DNA of 64,000 nucleotides from CAVXHQ01 sp963789535 (GTDB taxonomy: Bacteria; Pseudomonadota; Alphaproteobacteria; Rhodobacterales; Rhodobacteraceae): the NCBI GenBank assembly GCA_963789535.1, contig CAWBKU010000005.1, forward strand, positions 868,001 through 932,000, written 5' to 3'. Shown here one piece after another: positions 8,165-16,022 of this stretch. Each line of letters begins with the position of its first letter. Within the stretch, counting starts at the first letter, position 1. The notes under the pieces were generated by a model that saw only the letters and a list, made by a program, of their open reading frames with translations, was not told where the DNA came from and searched no databases. The position numbers and the translations under genes are program-made.

Positions 8165-9208
8165 TCATTCGGTCGTCCATCGCAACTCTTGCGCCACGAC
8201 GCTGAATATTTTGGGTGCCCATAAGTAGCCCGCTTTAGGATTGAACTTCGACGCAGTGCTAAACTTCTTTTTGATTTTGCCTGCACTTTTGGCTGGGCAA
8301 AGAGTAGTGGCGTTGGCCAAAATCTGCTTTCGAAAATCAGGCGTCGGTAGTTCATCGCAATGGTGGTAGACGCGAGAGAGCTGCATTCCTAGCTCTAGCG
8401 CCCTGTCTTCACCATTTTGAAGCAAAGACTTAGCCGATATAAGTCGTTGTTCCACTCGATTTGAATAGACCTTGATCACATCCCAGTCTGACTCGTCGGA
8501 TTTCTCAGCTAAACAATCCATACGGACTGCAGTTAGAGAATCAAGAATGGGAAGTGCATCTGAGGGAGCAAGTAACTGCGCAACCTGTCTCTCCAAGACC
8601 TGAATTGTTGACGTCAGGCTGTCAGGATCAGCTTGTGCCATCCAACCTGCTTCCCCATGGATCAGCTCCACATATGCGTTAAGCTCGCCTCCGTAATATC
8701 CCAGCTCCAAGGCCGCCAGTTGCCTGTCTCGATTAGGGACAGACGGCTGTGATAGCGTAATGTAGGGATAGTGAATCTTGAACACATCAGGATTTAGTTT
8801 TAACCCATTTGTTACATCTTCCCAGAAAATAAGCCCAATGGCGAACTTACCTGCAAGAGCGCGCTGTTCGGATAATAGACGAACATCTTTTTGTAGCGGG
8901 GAATCGTAGTCAGCAGTGGAAGCGATATAAAGCGTAGACAGTTTACCTTCGAATTTTTCGGCCTCGGCTATCTCTTTTTCAATCCCCAACATAGTGGGGC
9001 TGTTTTTGTATCGCTTGCATTGAATACCCACCTGACGGCCGATGTCATCACTTCCATAGATATCAACCCCAGCCTGTGCTTGCCCTGGCCGTCCGTTCAT
9101 CTGCAGGTTTGGGCTCTTCCATCGCAAACTCATAGCGTCGTGAACAATTCTTTCGAAGTCCTGCCAGTTTTTTGGCTTTGGTACTTCAGTTGCATCAATA
9201 CTCGGCAT
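8165..9208 (-). CDS. PD-(D/E)XK restriction-endonuclease-like protein (Mrr-type fold)
   Basis: A 347-residue protein whose N-terminal 110 residues carry a nuclease core: WQDFERIVHDAM (helix with Glu), then AGVDIYG (catalytic Asp) and VGIQCKRYK (Q-x-K), the arrangement seen in Mrr-like and orphan restriction-endonuclease domains. The C-terminal two thirds are unrecognised and helical, perhaps a sensor or target-recognition part. No methyltransferase gene adjoins it, so a solitary defence nuclease or a type IV-like enzyme is possible. Base composition is much more AT-rich than the core genes, so it was acquired. ATG 9208 is chosen over an in-frame GTG two codons upstream. Confidence 0.72.
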   Translation of the reverse strand: MPSIDATEVPKPKNWQDFERIVHDAMSLRWKSPNLQMNGRPGQAQAGVDIYGSDDIGRQVGIQCKRYKNSPTMLGIEKEIAEAEKFEGKLSTLYIASTADYDSPLQKDVRLLSEQRALAGKFAIGLIFWEDVTNGLKLNPDVFKIHYPYITLSQPSVPNRDRQLAALELGYYGGELNAYVELIHGEAGWMAQADPDSLTSTIQVLERQVAQLLAPSDALPILDSLTAVRMDCLAEKSDESDWDVIKVYSNRVEQRLISAKSLLQNGEDRALELGMQLSRVYHHCDELPTPDFRKQILANATTLCPAKSAGKIKKKFSTASKFNPKAGYLWAPKIFSVVAQELRWTTE

Positions 9209-9416
9209 TCTCACGTTCCCAGTTGTTTGACAAAATATTGGCTAGCTGCTTGTGAACTGCGATGCGTGCTTTGGCACTTGCAGTTTATGACGAGATTTTG
9301 ACTGGAGCTGCAAATACGATCATGGTCGTTTCTGGGATCGATGCGGACATTTTCCACGCCGCAGAAACCCCAGAAACGTAAGCGTAGGAATTACCCAATT
9401 CGCGGGCTGTCCCTCG

Positions 9417-9707
9417 CTAGGCAGCAACGAGCGGTTCAATGTTAGACACGTCGATCTCTTTTGCCGCAGTTGCCATGTCGTAATTCGTCTGAAGGTTCAC
9501 CCAATAAGCTGGGGTCGTGTTGAAGACACGGGCGAGACGCAGTGCCGTGTCAGGCGTGATCCCGGTCGTGCCCTTGATCAAGCGCTCGATCCGTGTCCGA
9601 GGCACGCCTAGACGACGTGCAAACGCGATGGCCGCCATGTCTAGCGGATCAAGGTAAAGCTCTTTCAAGACTTCACCAGGGTGCATTGGCTCTTCAAGCA
9701 GGCTCAT
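9417..9707 (-). CDS. higA: HigA-family antitoxin (XRE helix-turn-helix)
   Basis: A 96-residue addiction-module antidote. It begins with MHPGEVLKELYLDPL (family hallmark) and has a Cro/C1-type HTH at about residues 26-62 (FARRLGVPRTRIERLIKGTT, then TPDTALRLARVF). It neutralises the toxin encoded just upstream on the same strand, 12 bases away, and probably represses the operon by binding the inverted repeat in its promoter. Confidence 0.9.
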   Translation of the reverse strand: MSLLEEPMHPGEVLKELYLDPLDMAAIAFARRLGVPRTRIERLIKGTTGITPDTALRLARVFNTTPAYWVNLQTNYDMATAAKEIDVSNIEPLVAA

Positions 9708-9719
9708 CAGCGTATCCTC

Positions 9720-10001
9720 TCAATGGTAGTCGACAATCTCGACATCGGCGGGGCCGTTCGGGGTCCAGACAAAGCAGATGCGCCATTGCCCGTTGATCCG
9801 CACAGAGTGTTGTCCAGCCCGATCACCTTTCAGTTCTTCCAAGTGGTTGCCGGGAGGGAAGCGTAAATCTTCCACGACAACCGCAGCATCCAGCGCCGTG
9901 AGCATCGCCCGCGTACGCTTCACCAAATCACTGGGGAAACCTTTGCCATACTTGCCTTTCACGGCACTAGCAGCGAATTTTCCTTTGGTGCTCTGGATCA
10001 T
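9720..10001 (-). CDS. higB: HigB-type toxin (RelE superfamily)
   Basis: A 93-residue RelE-fold mRNA interferase of the plasmid-maintenance killer family, recognisable by the LRFPPGNHLEELKGDRAG motif, RINGQWRICFVW and the C-terminal VEIVDYH. These toxins cut mRNA at the ribosome. ATG 10001 gives the normal MIQS start; the upstream in-frame ATG at 10028 would add residues encoded by the promoter itself. Toxin-first order is typical of higBA. Confidence 0.88.
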   Translation of the reverse strand: MIQSTKGKFAASAVKGKYGKGFPSDLVKRTRAMLTALDAAVVVEDLRFPPGNHLEELKGDRAGQHSVRINGQWRICFVWTPNGPADVEIVDYH

Positions 10002-10006
10002 ATGGA

Positions 10007-10035
10007 TATGTATCACCGCAAGATACATGTGTCAA
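10007..10035 (-). promoter_or_regulatory. higBA promoter with overlapping inverted repeat
   Basis: On the minus strand a perfect -35 TTGACA (10030-10035) is separated by 17 bases from an extended -10 TGATACATA (TACATA at 10007-10012). An inverted repeat, ATGTATC and GATACAT with a 7-base spacer (10008-10028), spans the spacer and -10 region and is a likely HigA operator. Transcription should start near 10000, almost at the higB ATG, so the mRNA may be leaderless. Confidence 0.6.
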
Positions 10036-10126
10036 GATGTGATACCAACTCCGATGCGCGGCCAACCGTATCAACTTAAGACTTGGCTACCCGGCATCGA
10101 AGCTCGGTGCTCCCAAAGCCTGAATA

Positions 10127-10387
10127 TCAAATCAACTGCTTCCTGGCTGGCTGCGGTTTGCGCGCGATCCGAGCCTTAGTGAGTTTGCCGTACGAAATCT
10201 GATAGCCTAGCTCACTGAATTCATCCGCATCGCTGTACTCAGATTTCTTCAAAGGACGTTGGGCAAGAAACTCACCCGCCGCGCACCACTTTGCATTCCA
10301 TTCAAGATGACCGGACCCGTCAGCGGACGGAACGCCCTCCACTGTTACCGCTTCTAGCTTGCTAGGACTGTCTAACAGCTTCACCAT
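10127..10387 (-). CDS. Possible small hypothetical protein
   Basis: An 86-residue reading frame with a plausible amino-acid pattern (EFSELGYQISYGKLTKARIAR, basic C terminus) but no recognised family. It ends where the truncated primase-helicase begins on the other strand, so it marks a junction between two DNA sources. It may be a complete small gene or a remnant. Confidence 0.3.
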   Translation of the reverse strand: MVKLLDSPSKLEAVTVEGVPSADGSGHLEWNAKWCAAGEFLAQRPLKKSEYSDADEFSELGYQISYGKLTKARIARKPQPARKQLI

Positions 10388-11591
10388 CGGCTTCAGGTCG
10401 GTGGAGGCGTTCAAGACGATGCACCGCAATGAGAAGGTGAGCGGTAAACGACTCGGTGACTATTGGCTGGACCACCCCAAGAGGCGCACCTACCCGAGCG
10501 GGGTGGACTTCGATCCGTCCTCCAACCCCCGCTCCGGTATCCTCAACCTATGGCAGGGATTCAACACTGTCCCGGACCCGACGCAGCCGTGCGACCTGAT
10601 CTTGGAGTATCTCTTCGATGTGGTGTGCGGCGGGGACGCGACCAGCTACGCCTACCTCCTCACATGGTTGGCAGATATCGTGCAGAATCCCGCCAGCAAG
10701 CCCGGTGTGGCCGTGGTCCTGAGGGGCCTAAAGGGGGTGGGAAAGGACACCTTGGCCGAAATCCTGCGCCGGATCATCGGGCGGAACCACACCGCCCACA
10801 TCACCAACACCGCGCGTCTGGGGGACAGGTTCAACGCTCCTCTGGCGACGGCCCTCTTGGCGCACTTCGAGGAGGCGTCGTGGGGCGGGGACAGGACCAG
10901 CAAGGGCACCCTGCAATCGCTCATCACGGCCCCGACGATGCCCCTCGAAAAAATTGGGGTGGACGTGGTGCAGGTCCGCAGCTTCGCCCGGTTGCTCCTG
11001 ACCTCGAACGAGAAGTGGGTAGTGCCGACTAGCGCCGATGAACGCCGATATTTCTGTATGGACGTTTCCGACCATAGGAGGGGGGACCGGGCCTATTGGA
11101 ACGCCCTCTATGACCAGATGCACAACGGCGGGCTGGCGGGCTTCCACGCCTACCTCGCCGGGTGGCAAACGCCCGAGGGGCTCGACCTGCGCGACCCGCC
11201 ACAGACCTCTGCCCTCGCCGCTCAGAAGCTGGCGGGTCTGCGCGGCATCGACCGGTGGTGGCGCGATATTCTGCACACCGGCGAACTGCCGGGAGTGGAG
11301 ACCGACTACGGCGTCGAGAGCGACTGGGAAGACGACTGGCAGACCGTGAACAAGGCGGCGCTGCGCGAGGATTATGAGGAGTGGATACGACGCAAACGAT
11401 GGCATGGCGAGGCTCTTTCCCCGGAAGAGTTCACCAAGGCAATGGTACGCCTCTGCCCGGATTGCCGAGTCACCAAGGTGGGGGGGCGGGGAAAGCAAGT
11501 GCCGTCCTATAAACTGCCCACACTGCCCGAGTGCAAGGCACTGTTTGAGGACGCCATTAACATCGCAGAGGGGGACTGGGACGATGACTGA
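10359..11591 (+). pseudogene. Primase-helicase, 5'-truncated (phage/plasmid replication)
   Basis: The 410-residue frame is the C-terminal helicase part of a phage or integrative-plasmid primase-helicase (DUF5906/D5-like group). It begins recognisably at SVEAFKTMHRNEKV (about base 10398), then GDYWLDHPKRR, the Walker A motif RGLKGVGKDT near residue 123, an AHFEEASWGG Walker B region, LLTSNEKWVVP (sensor-like) and ERRYFCMD. The N-terminal primase/regulatory part is missing: upstream DNA carries a different minus-strand frame. A TTG at 10359 or ATG at 10419 are the only starts, so the gene is a relic of a mobile element unless the short form is functional. Confidence 0.75.
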
Positions 11592-11597
11592 ACCTAG

Positions 11598-11634
11598 GGT
11601 ATCCGGGTGGAAAACCGCCACCCGGATACCTTTT
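11598..11634 (+). terminator. Perfect 13-bp stem-loop after primase-helicase
   Basis: A perfect inverted repeat, GGTATCCGGGTGG and its complement, has a 7-base loop (AAAACCG) and is followed by TTTT. It starts 7 bases after the helicase stop. It can act as a terminator; its arms contain the GGATACC word that recurs downstream. Confidence 0.7.
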
Positions 11635-11890
11635 GGCCTTATAAACAAGGGGTGTATCCTAGGTATCTGGGGTATCCGAGAGAGAATCCATGTCTAGGTC
11701 AATTCGTGCATGACGTGCGAGGGCACATGTTTGGCAATCGCCCCTCCACCCCGCGTGCGCACGGGGGAATGTGCCAATTCCACCCAGCTTCCCAGGATAC
11801 CCCGCATACCACCCTTATTTATATGGCGTCGCGGCCATGTCGCACCCGGATACGCGTCCGGACACGCCTGTGTCTCTTGGATACTACCGG
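11598..11890. repeat. Cluster of GGATAC/GTATCC words
   Basis: The word GGTATCC/GGATACC or its core GTATCC/GGATAC occurs at least seven times in about 290 bases on both strands (for example at 11598, 11624, 11655-11680 and 11807, then two single cores near 11850 and 11880). A given 6-mer is expected about 0.15 times here. The cluster lies in the otherwise geneless 450 bases behind the replication helicase and resembles iterons of a replication origin. No convincing gene occurs from 11592 to 12042. Confidence 0.5.
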
Positions 11891-12097
11891 GCTTTCGTCC
11901 CCATACGGCCCCAGTTCCTCCCCGTTTTCCCCAGTTCAAACCGGGAATATCTACGAGTCCTGGGCGGCGGATCGTCATGCGGGCACGCTGAGCATCGGCG
12001 GCTGAGTTTGAGAAGATAATTCTGAGATCTAAACCCGGGCTTCTAGGCAGAACGCATCAACCTCTTGAGGTCGCTCGGGTCCTCCGAGCCCCACGCC

Positions 12098-12261
12098 GAA
12101 GGCGGGATCGCCGATCGCCGAGGAGACCCTGAAGCGCATCGCGGCACTCTACGGCATTGAGAAGGAGATCCGTGGCCTCGATCCCGAAAAGCGCCGGGCC
12201 GTGCGCCAGGATCGGTCTGTGCCGCTGCTCGACGATCTCGAGGCCTGGCTTCGAGCCCATG
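12098..12261 (+). pseudogene. Inverted internal fragment of IS66 transposase TnpC
   Basis: On the plus strand this stretch reads SPIAEETLKRIAALYGIEKE... ending LLDDLEAWLRAH, which is the part of IS66 TnpC that normally follows the CWAH motif. The rest of tnpC is on the minus strand and stops at CWAH right at 12262, so this fragment has been inverted in place. The inversion point is at a GGGCCCATGGGC-like palindromic stretch. Confidence 0.7.
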
Positions 12262-13338
12262 GGCCCAGCAATAGGCGAGCCTGAGCGGCGCTCCACGCTC
12301 GCGCCGATCATCGGCCAATCGGTTGTAGCCGCCGTAGCCGTCGACCTGGAGCACACCCTCGAACCCTTCCAGCATTCGTTCCGCATGGGCACCGCCGCGG
12401 CCCGGTGCGTAGGTAAAGACTACGCCGGGCGGGTCGCCCCCACCCCACGGTCGGTCGTCCCGCAGCATCGCCCAGAGGTAACCGGTCTTGGTTCTGCCCC
12501 GGCCCGGATCGAGCACCGGGGCCGTCGTTTCATCCATGAACAGCTTGCTGGAGTGTTTCAGCAACTCGGCCATCCGCTCCACCACCGGGGCGAGGTGGAA
12601 AGCGGCGCGGCCGACCCAGTCGGCCAGCGTGGAGCGATCGATGGACAGCCCGTGCCGCGCCATGACCTGCGCCTGGCGATACAGGGGAAGATGCTCAGAA
12701 TACTTCGAGACGAGGACGTGGGCGATGGTGGCCTCGGTCGGCAGACCACCCTCGATCAGCGCCGACGGGGCCTTCTGCTGCACCACACCGGCCCGGCCCT
12801 TTGGGCAGGCGTAGCGGGGGCGGATGGTGACGAGGACGCGGAACTGTGCCGGGGTGATATCGAGGCGTTCCGAGCGGTCTTCGCCGATCCGGACCATGTC
12901 CCCGCATCCGCAAGGACAGGTCAGGCTCTCCGGTTCGATTACCCGCTCCTCGCGCGGGAGGTCCTTCGGCAGAGCCCGGGAGCCGCGAGACTGAGGGACA
13001 GGCCGCGCCTGACCGGGGGCCGCTGTCGCCGTGTCATGTTTCTCCTGCGCTTCGGCCATCGCGGTCTCGATGTCTTCGAAGGCCAGTTCGATCTGGTCGG
13101 GGTCGAGCTTTTCCGAGCGAGGTCCGAACCGGGCGCGCCTCATCTCCTTGGCCAGGTGCTCGAGCCGCGCGTTCAGCGCCGCCAGCTCGGCATTGCGAGC
13201 CCTCAGATCGGCGTTCTCCGCATCCAAGTGTAGGCGGGCTGCTCGCTCCGTGGCGAGCGCCTCGAACTGCGCCTCGACAACCGTCCGCAGCGCGGCCGGA
13301 AGGGCCTCGAGGAGGCTTGGATCAAGGGGCGGCGACAT
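12262..13338 (-). pseudogene. tnpC: IS66-family transposase TnpC, 3'-truncated
   Basis: The N-terminal 359 residues match IS66 transposases: a leucine-rich coiled-coil start, RFGPRSEKLDPDQ, a CPCGCGDM zinc-binding motif, RPRYACPKG, and two catalytic Asp motifs (LFMDETTAPV and LQVDGYGGYNRL) up to RLAYCWAH. The region with the third catalytic residue (DNNAAERALR in relatives) is absent. Beyond 12262 the frame runs to 12043 through inverted sequence and is not transposase. The protein should be inactive. Confidence 0.82.
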
Positions 13339-13390
13339 GGCAAATCATACCTCACCCCGACTGGAGTTCCCAGTAAAACATGGGGTATCC

Positions 13391-13745
13391 TCACCCTGCC
13401 AAGGCCGGAGCCTGCACCCGCCGGGCCATTACCCGCCGCCAGTCCAGCCCTTCGAAGAGCGCCTCGAACTGCGCCCGCGACAGTCGCATCATCCCATCCT
13501 GAACCTTTGGCCAGGTGAAGCTGCCGGCCTCCAACCGCTTGTAGATCAGGACGAAGTCCGGTCCCGTCCCAGACCAGAATCTTGATCCGGTCCCCCCGCT
13601 TCGAGCGGAACACCACCGTCAGCCCGGAATGAGGGTCGAGCCGCAACTCGTTCTGGACGGTGGCGGCAAGTCCATCGTGCCCGCGACGGAAGTCGACTGG
13701 CCGCATGGCGATCACGATCGGCAGCCGCTGACCCGGCAAAATCAT
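13391..13745 (-). pseudogene. tnpB: IS66 accessory protein TnpB (Orf2), frameshifted
   Basis: It begins MILPGQRLPIVIAMRPVDFR, the IS66 Orf2 family start, and continues through RIKILVWDGTGL. An extra base at about 13554 (TT in place of T on the coding strand) shifts the frame; the rest of the family sequence (VLIYKRLEAGSFTWPKVQDG and RAQFEALFEGLDWRRV) is present in the next frame and stops at 13391. tnpA overlaps its start by four bases. Confidence 0.75.
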
Positions 13746-14164
13746 GGACGAGCCGCGCGCAGCGCTATCGCGATCTCGGCGATCCGCGCCGTGGGCATGG
13801 AGGATGGGAGCCGCATCACCACCCCACCGCCGACCTCGATCTCGATCCGTTCCGAAAGCCCCGGTTCCGGGTCGGCAGCTGGTTCAGGCGCACCTTGGGA
13901 AAACCCAGTCTCAGGATCTTCCAGCATCAGCGGCACGAACATTGGCGAGGCCGTGATCGGGACCAACTTCCCCTCACGGTGCAGACGCCGCCAGGTCGTC
14001 ACCTGTGACGGCATCAGCCGATGCCGCCGCGCGACATCACCGACCATCGCCCCGGGTGCGTGGCTCTCGGCCACGATCCGCAGCTTCGATTCGGGCGACC
14101 AAGTCCGCCGCCCGCTCCCGCGATCCTCCAGAACCTCGTAGCGCCCCGCAAACCCATCCGACAT
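13742..14164 (-). CDS. tnpA: IS66 accessory protein TnpA (Orf1)
   Basis: A 140-residue protein with a transposase_8-like helix-turn-helix near residues 20-60 (WSPESKLRIVAESHAPGAMV, then RHRLMPSQVTTWRR), the usual first gene of IS66 elements. ATG 14164 is chosen over an upstream in-frame ATG at 14188 since homology starts at MSDGFAGR. The stop overlaps the tnpB start (ATGA). Confidence 0.8.
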   Translation of the reverse strand: MSDGFAGRYEVLEDRGSGRRTWSPESKLRIVAESHAPGAMVGDVARRHRLMPSQVTTWRRLHREGKLVPITASPMFVPLMLEDPETGFSQGAPEPAADPEPGLSERIEIEVGGGVVMRLPSSMPTARIAEIAIALRAARP

Positions 14165-14258
14165 CGCACACCCCGGCTCCCGCTCCATGCCGCAGGAATA
14201 GGCCGGGAACCGAGGCCGCGACGAGATCAGAAGGCAATGGGGCGTGGGCCTCGCTTAC

Positions 14259-14518
14259 CCGATGCCAACATCAAAGACATTCGGCACACTGTCGGTACCT
14301 TCGTCGCCAAAGAAGGGGGGCTCTACTCCGCTCAAGCAATCCTGAGACACAGCAGCCCACAGACCACAATGCGCTACGCTCACCCTTTCGAAGAAACGAT
14401 CCGTCAACATCAGCGCTTGGCGATCGGTCAGATTGCAAACAATATGGAGGTAGGCTTATCCAAGTCGAAGCTGAAGCGGCGGATTAGCAAACGAACACAA
14501 TTTCCGAAAGTGGATTGA
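14259..14518 (+). pseudogene. Tyrosine recombinase/integrase, C-terminal fragment
   Basis: Directly beyond the IS66 end the plus strand encodes PDANIKDIRHTVGTFVA (Arg box), then LRHSSPQTTMRYAHP, which holds the catalytic His and the nucleophile Tyr of a phage-type integrase, and runs to a stop at 14516-14518. The N-terminal two thirds are not seen on the other side of the IS66. It is probably what remains of the integrase that brought this region in. Confidence 0.75.
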
Positions 14519-14519
14519 G

Positions 14520-14867
14520 ATGCAAGAAGAGCCCAAACCAGCGCTACGACTCCGCAAGAAGTTCAAGGGCGAAATTCCGAAGCTCAAGATGAAAATAGCC
14601 GCCCTGCAACGGCGCGTTAGAGAGCTTGAGACAAGATTGGATGGCGGATGGATGTCGGACGACGGTGTATATTGCGATGTAAAGTACGCGGCGAGATACC
14701 TTAACAAATCAGTTCAGACACTACGCAACATGAAGGCTCAAAGGACCGGTCCCATTACATATTCCCGGTCCGGCTCTGTCGTATACCGCATCGACGAACT
14801 GAAAGCCTTCCACGAGCATGGCTATGGACAGCGAGACCGAGACGCGAACAAGTCAAAGCCTGAGTAG
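14520..14867 (+). CDS. HTH protein, excisionase/AlpA-like
   Basis: A 115-residue basic protein. Residues 1-45 form a charged helix (coiled coil IAALQRRVRELETRL), and residues 53-95 resemble a MerR/excisionase-type winged helix (DVKYAARYLNKSVQTLRNMK, then YSRSGSVVYRIDELKAFHE). It starts one base after the integrase stop, so it was its operon partner; a role in excision or control of integration is inferred. AT-richer than core genes. Confidence 0.65.
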   Translation: MQEEPKPALRLRKKFKGEIPKLKMKIAALQRRVRELETRLDGGWMSDDGVYCDVKYAARYLNKSVQTLRNMKAQRTGPITYSRSGSVVYRIDELKAFHEHGYGQRDRDANKSKPE

Positions 14868-15323
14868 ATTTTTTTCGCTGAGAAATGATATATGCCCCCC
14901 CCTATCTTGAGAAGATCCCAAAACCCCAACAAATATCTGCAAAAGGTTATCTCGGTTTCTTGGCGACATAACAGATTGGTAGCTTTCAATCGGGCAATAC
15001 CTCACTTCACCTGATACACCACTAAACCGGCAATCCGCACATAACGAAAGTTCACAAAACCTAAGGTAAGATATTGAATACAGTAAATAATGCAATTTCA
15101 GCTATCATTCCTGCGTCTGGTCACTAATCAGTCCAGGTCAATAAGACGCGGAAACGACCAGAAAGCCCAGTACTTTCGGGAAAAATTCCTTCTTGAGCAA
15201 CATTCCGTACTATTCTGAACCTACGGATCAATAAATGTTACTGAAACCTAACATGGAGCGTCTGAGGTGAGCAGGTCTGTACACAAGCAAAGCAACGTTA
15301 ATCTGTGCAGAAGGACATAACAG
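14868..15323. other. AT-rich intergenic region before serine recombinase
   Basis: About 455 bases without a credible gene. Low G+C relative to the core. It contains the first copy of the 11-mer ACATAACAGAT (14966-14976); the second copy (15315-15325) overlaps the recombinase ribosome-binding site and start codon. A promoter for the recombinase must lie here but no clear -35/-10 pair stands out. Confidence 0.5.
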
Positions 15324-15957
15324 ATGGCTCTTGAGTTTTTCACCTACTACCGCGTCTCCACAACACGTCAGGGAGCGAGTGGCTTGGGGTTGGATGCACA
15401 GAAGATGGCTGCGCAAAGTTTCCTGAAGGGCAATTCTGGAGTTTTGGTGGGTGAATACACCGAAGTCGAAAGCGGTCGAAAGGCAGATCGACCCAAACTG
15501 AAGGAAGCCCTGAAGGCATGTCGAGTGCGGGGAGCTACGCTACTGATTGCCAAACTTGATCGGTTGGCGCGCAACGTTCACTTTATTTCGGGGTTGTTGG
15601 AAACAGATGTGAAGTTTGTTGCAATTGATATGCCCAACGCTGATCGCTTTATGTTGCACGTATATGCGGCAATGGCTGAGGAGGAGGCGCGGCGTATTAG
15701 CGAGCGTACGAAAGCAGCTCTGCGGTCTGCAAAAGCTCGCGGCGTGAAGCTAGGTATAAATGGAAAAGTACTGGCCCAACAGAATAGTCTAGCCGCGGAC
15801 CAGCTCGCTCGACAGATTGGCCCGAAAATTGAACAGCTGCAAAATAAAGAGGGTCTCTCGTTTAAGGGCATTGCCGAAAGCCTAAACCATCAAGCCATCA
15901 GAACTGCTAACGGCGCATCTTGGCATCCGACCTCTGTCTATCGGGTACATAACAGAT
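14966..15957 (+). repeat. Three copies of 11-mer ACATAACAGAT
   Basis: Exact direct copies lie at 14966-14976, 15315-15325 and 15947-15957; a shorter ACATAAC is near 15041. The second overlaps the serine-recombinase start and the third lies near the end of that gene. Three copies of an 11-mer in 1 kb are far above chance, so they may be recombinase or regulator binding sites. Confidence 0.55.
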
Positions 15958-16022
15958 TTAAGTCCCTTATGTATAGCCAACCTTTAGAGAGGGGTCAGGT
16001 AGAGAATGTCTGTAGTAGATGA
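15324..16022 (+). CDS. Serine recombinase (resolvase/invertase family)
   Basis: A 232-residue site-specific recombinase. The N-terminal catalytic domain has YYRVSTTRQGASGLGLDAQ with the nucleophile Ser12, LIAKLDRLARN near residue 78 (Arg box), and the EEARRISERTKAAL helix near 120. The C-terminal part (GLSFKGIAESLNHQAIRTANGASW) is a short recombinase-type HTH tail. The size fits a resolvase or invertase, not a large transposon integrase. AAGGA precedes the ATG. Its last 17 bases overlap the next gene, so the two are translated together. Confidence 0.88.
   Translation: MALEFFTYYRVSTTRQGASGLGLDAQKMAAQSFLKGNSGVLVGEYTEVESGRKADRPKLKEALKACRVRGATLLIAKLDRLARNVHFISGLLETDVKFVAIDMPNADRFMLHVYAAMAEEEARRISERTKAALRSAKARGVKLGINGKVLAQQNSLAADQLARQIGPKIEQLQNKEGLSFKGIAESLNHQAIRTANGASWHPTSVYRVHNRFKSLMYSQPLERGQVENVCSR

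Larger units (their letters stand above)
12043..14258 (-). mobile_element. IS66-family element, degraded (left end missing)
   Basis: It contains the three IS66 genes in order tnpA-tnpB-tnpC on the minus strand. The right end reads GTAAGCGAGGCCCACGCC inward from 14258, a typical IS66 terminal repeat. No matching GTAAGC end is present on the left. tnpC is cut after about 360 residues and part of it is inverted, and tnpB carries a frameshift. The right end sits inside a tyrosine-integrase gene. Confidence 0.8.

Noticed and set aside
10728..11648. 306-residue minus-strand frame opposite the primase-helicase
   Set aside because: The sense strand has clear helicase motifs; the antisense frame has none.
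12157..13233. 358-residue plus-strand frame across the IS66
   Set aside because: Antisense of tnpC. Only the 12098-12261 stretch is genuinely coding-like on the plus strand, and in another frame.
14853..15095. 80-residue minus-strand frame in the AT-rich gap
   Set aside because: No start signal or recognisable pattern; cysteine-rich composition looks random.
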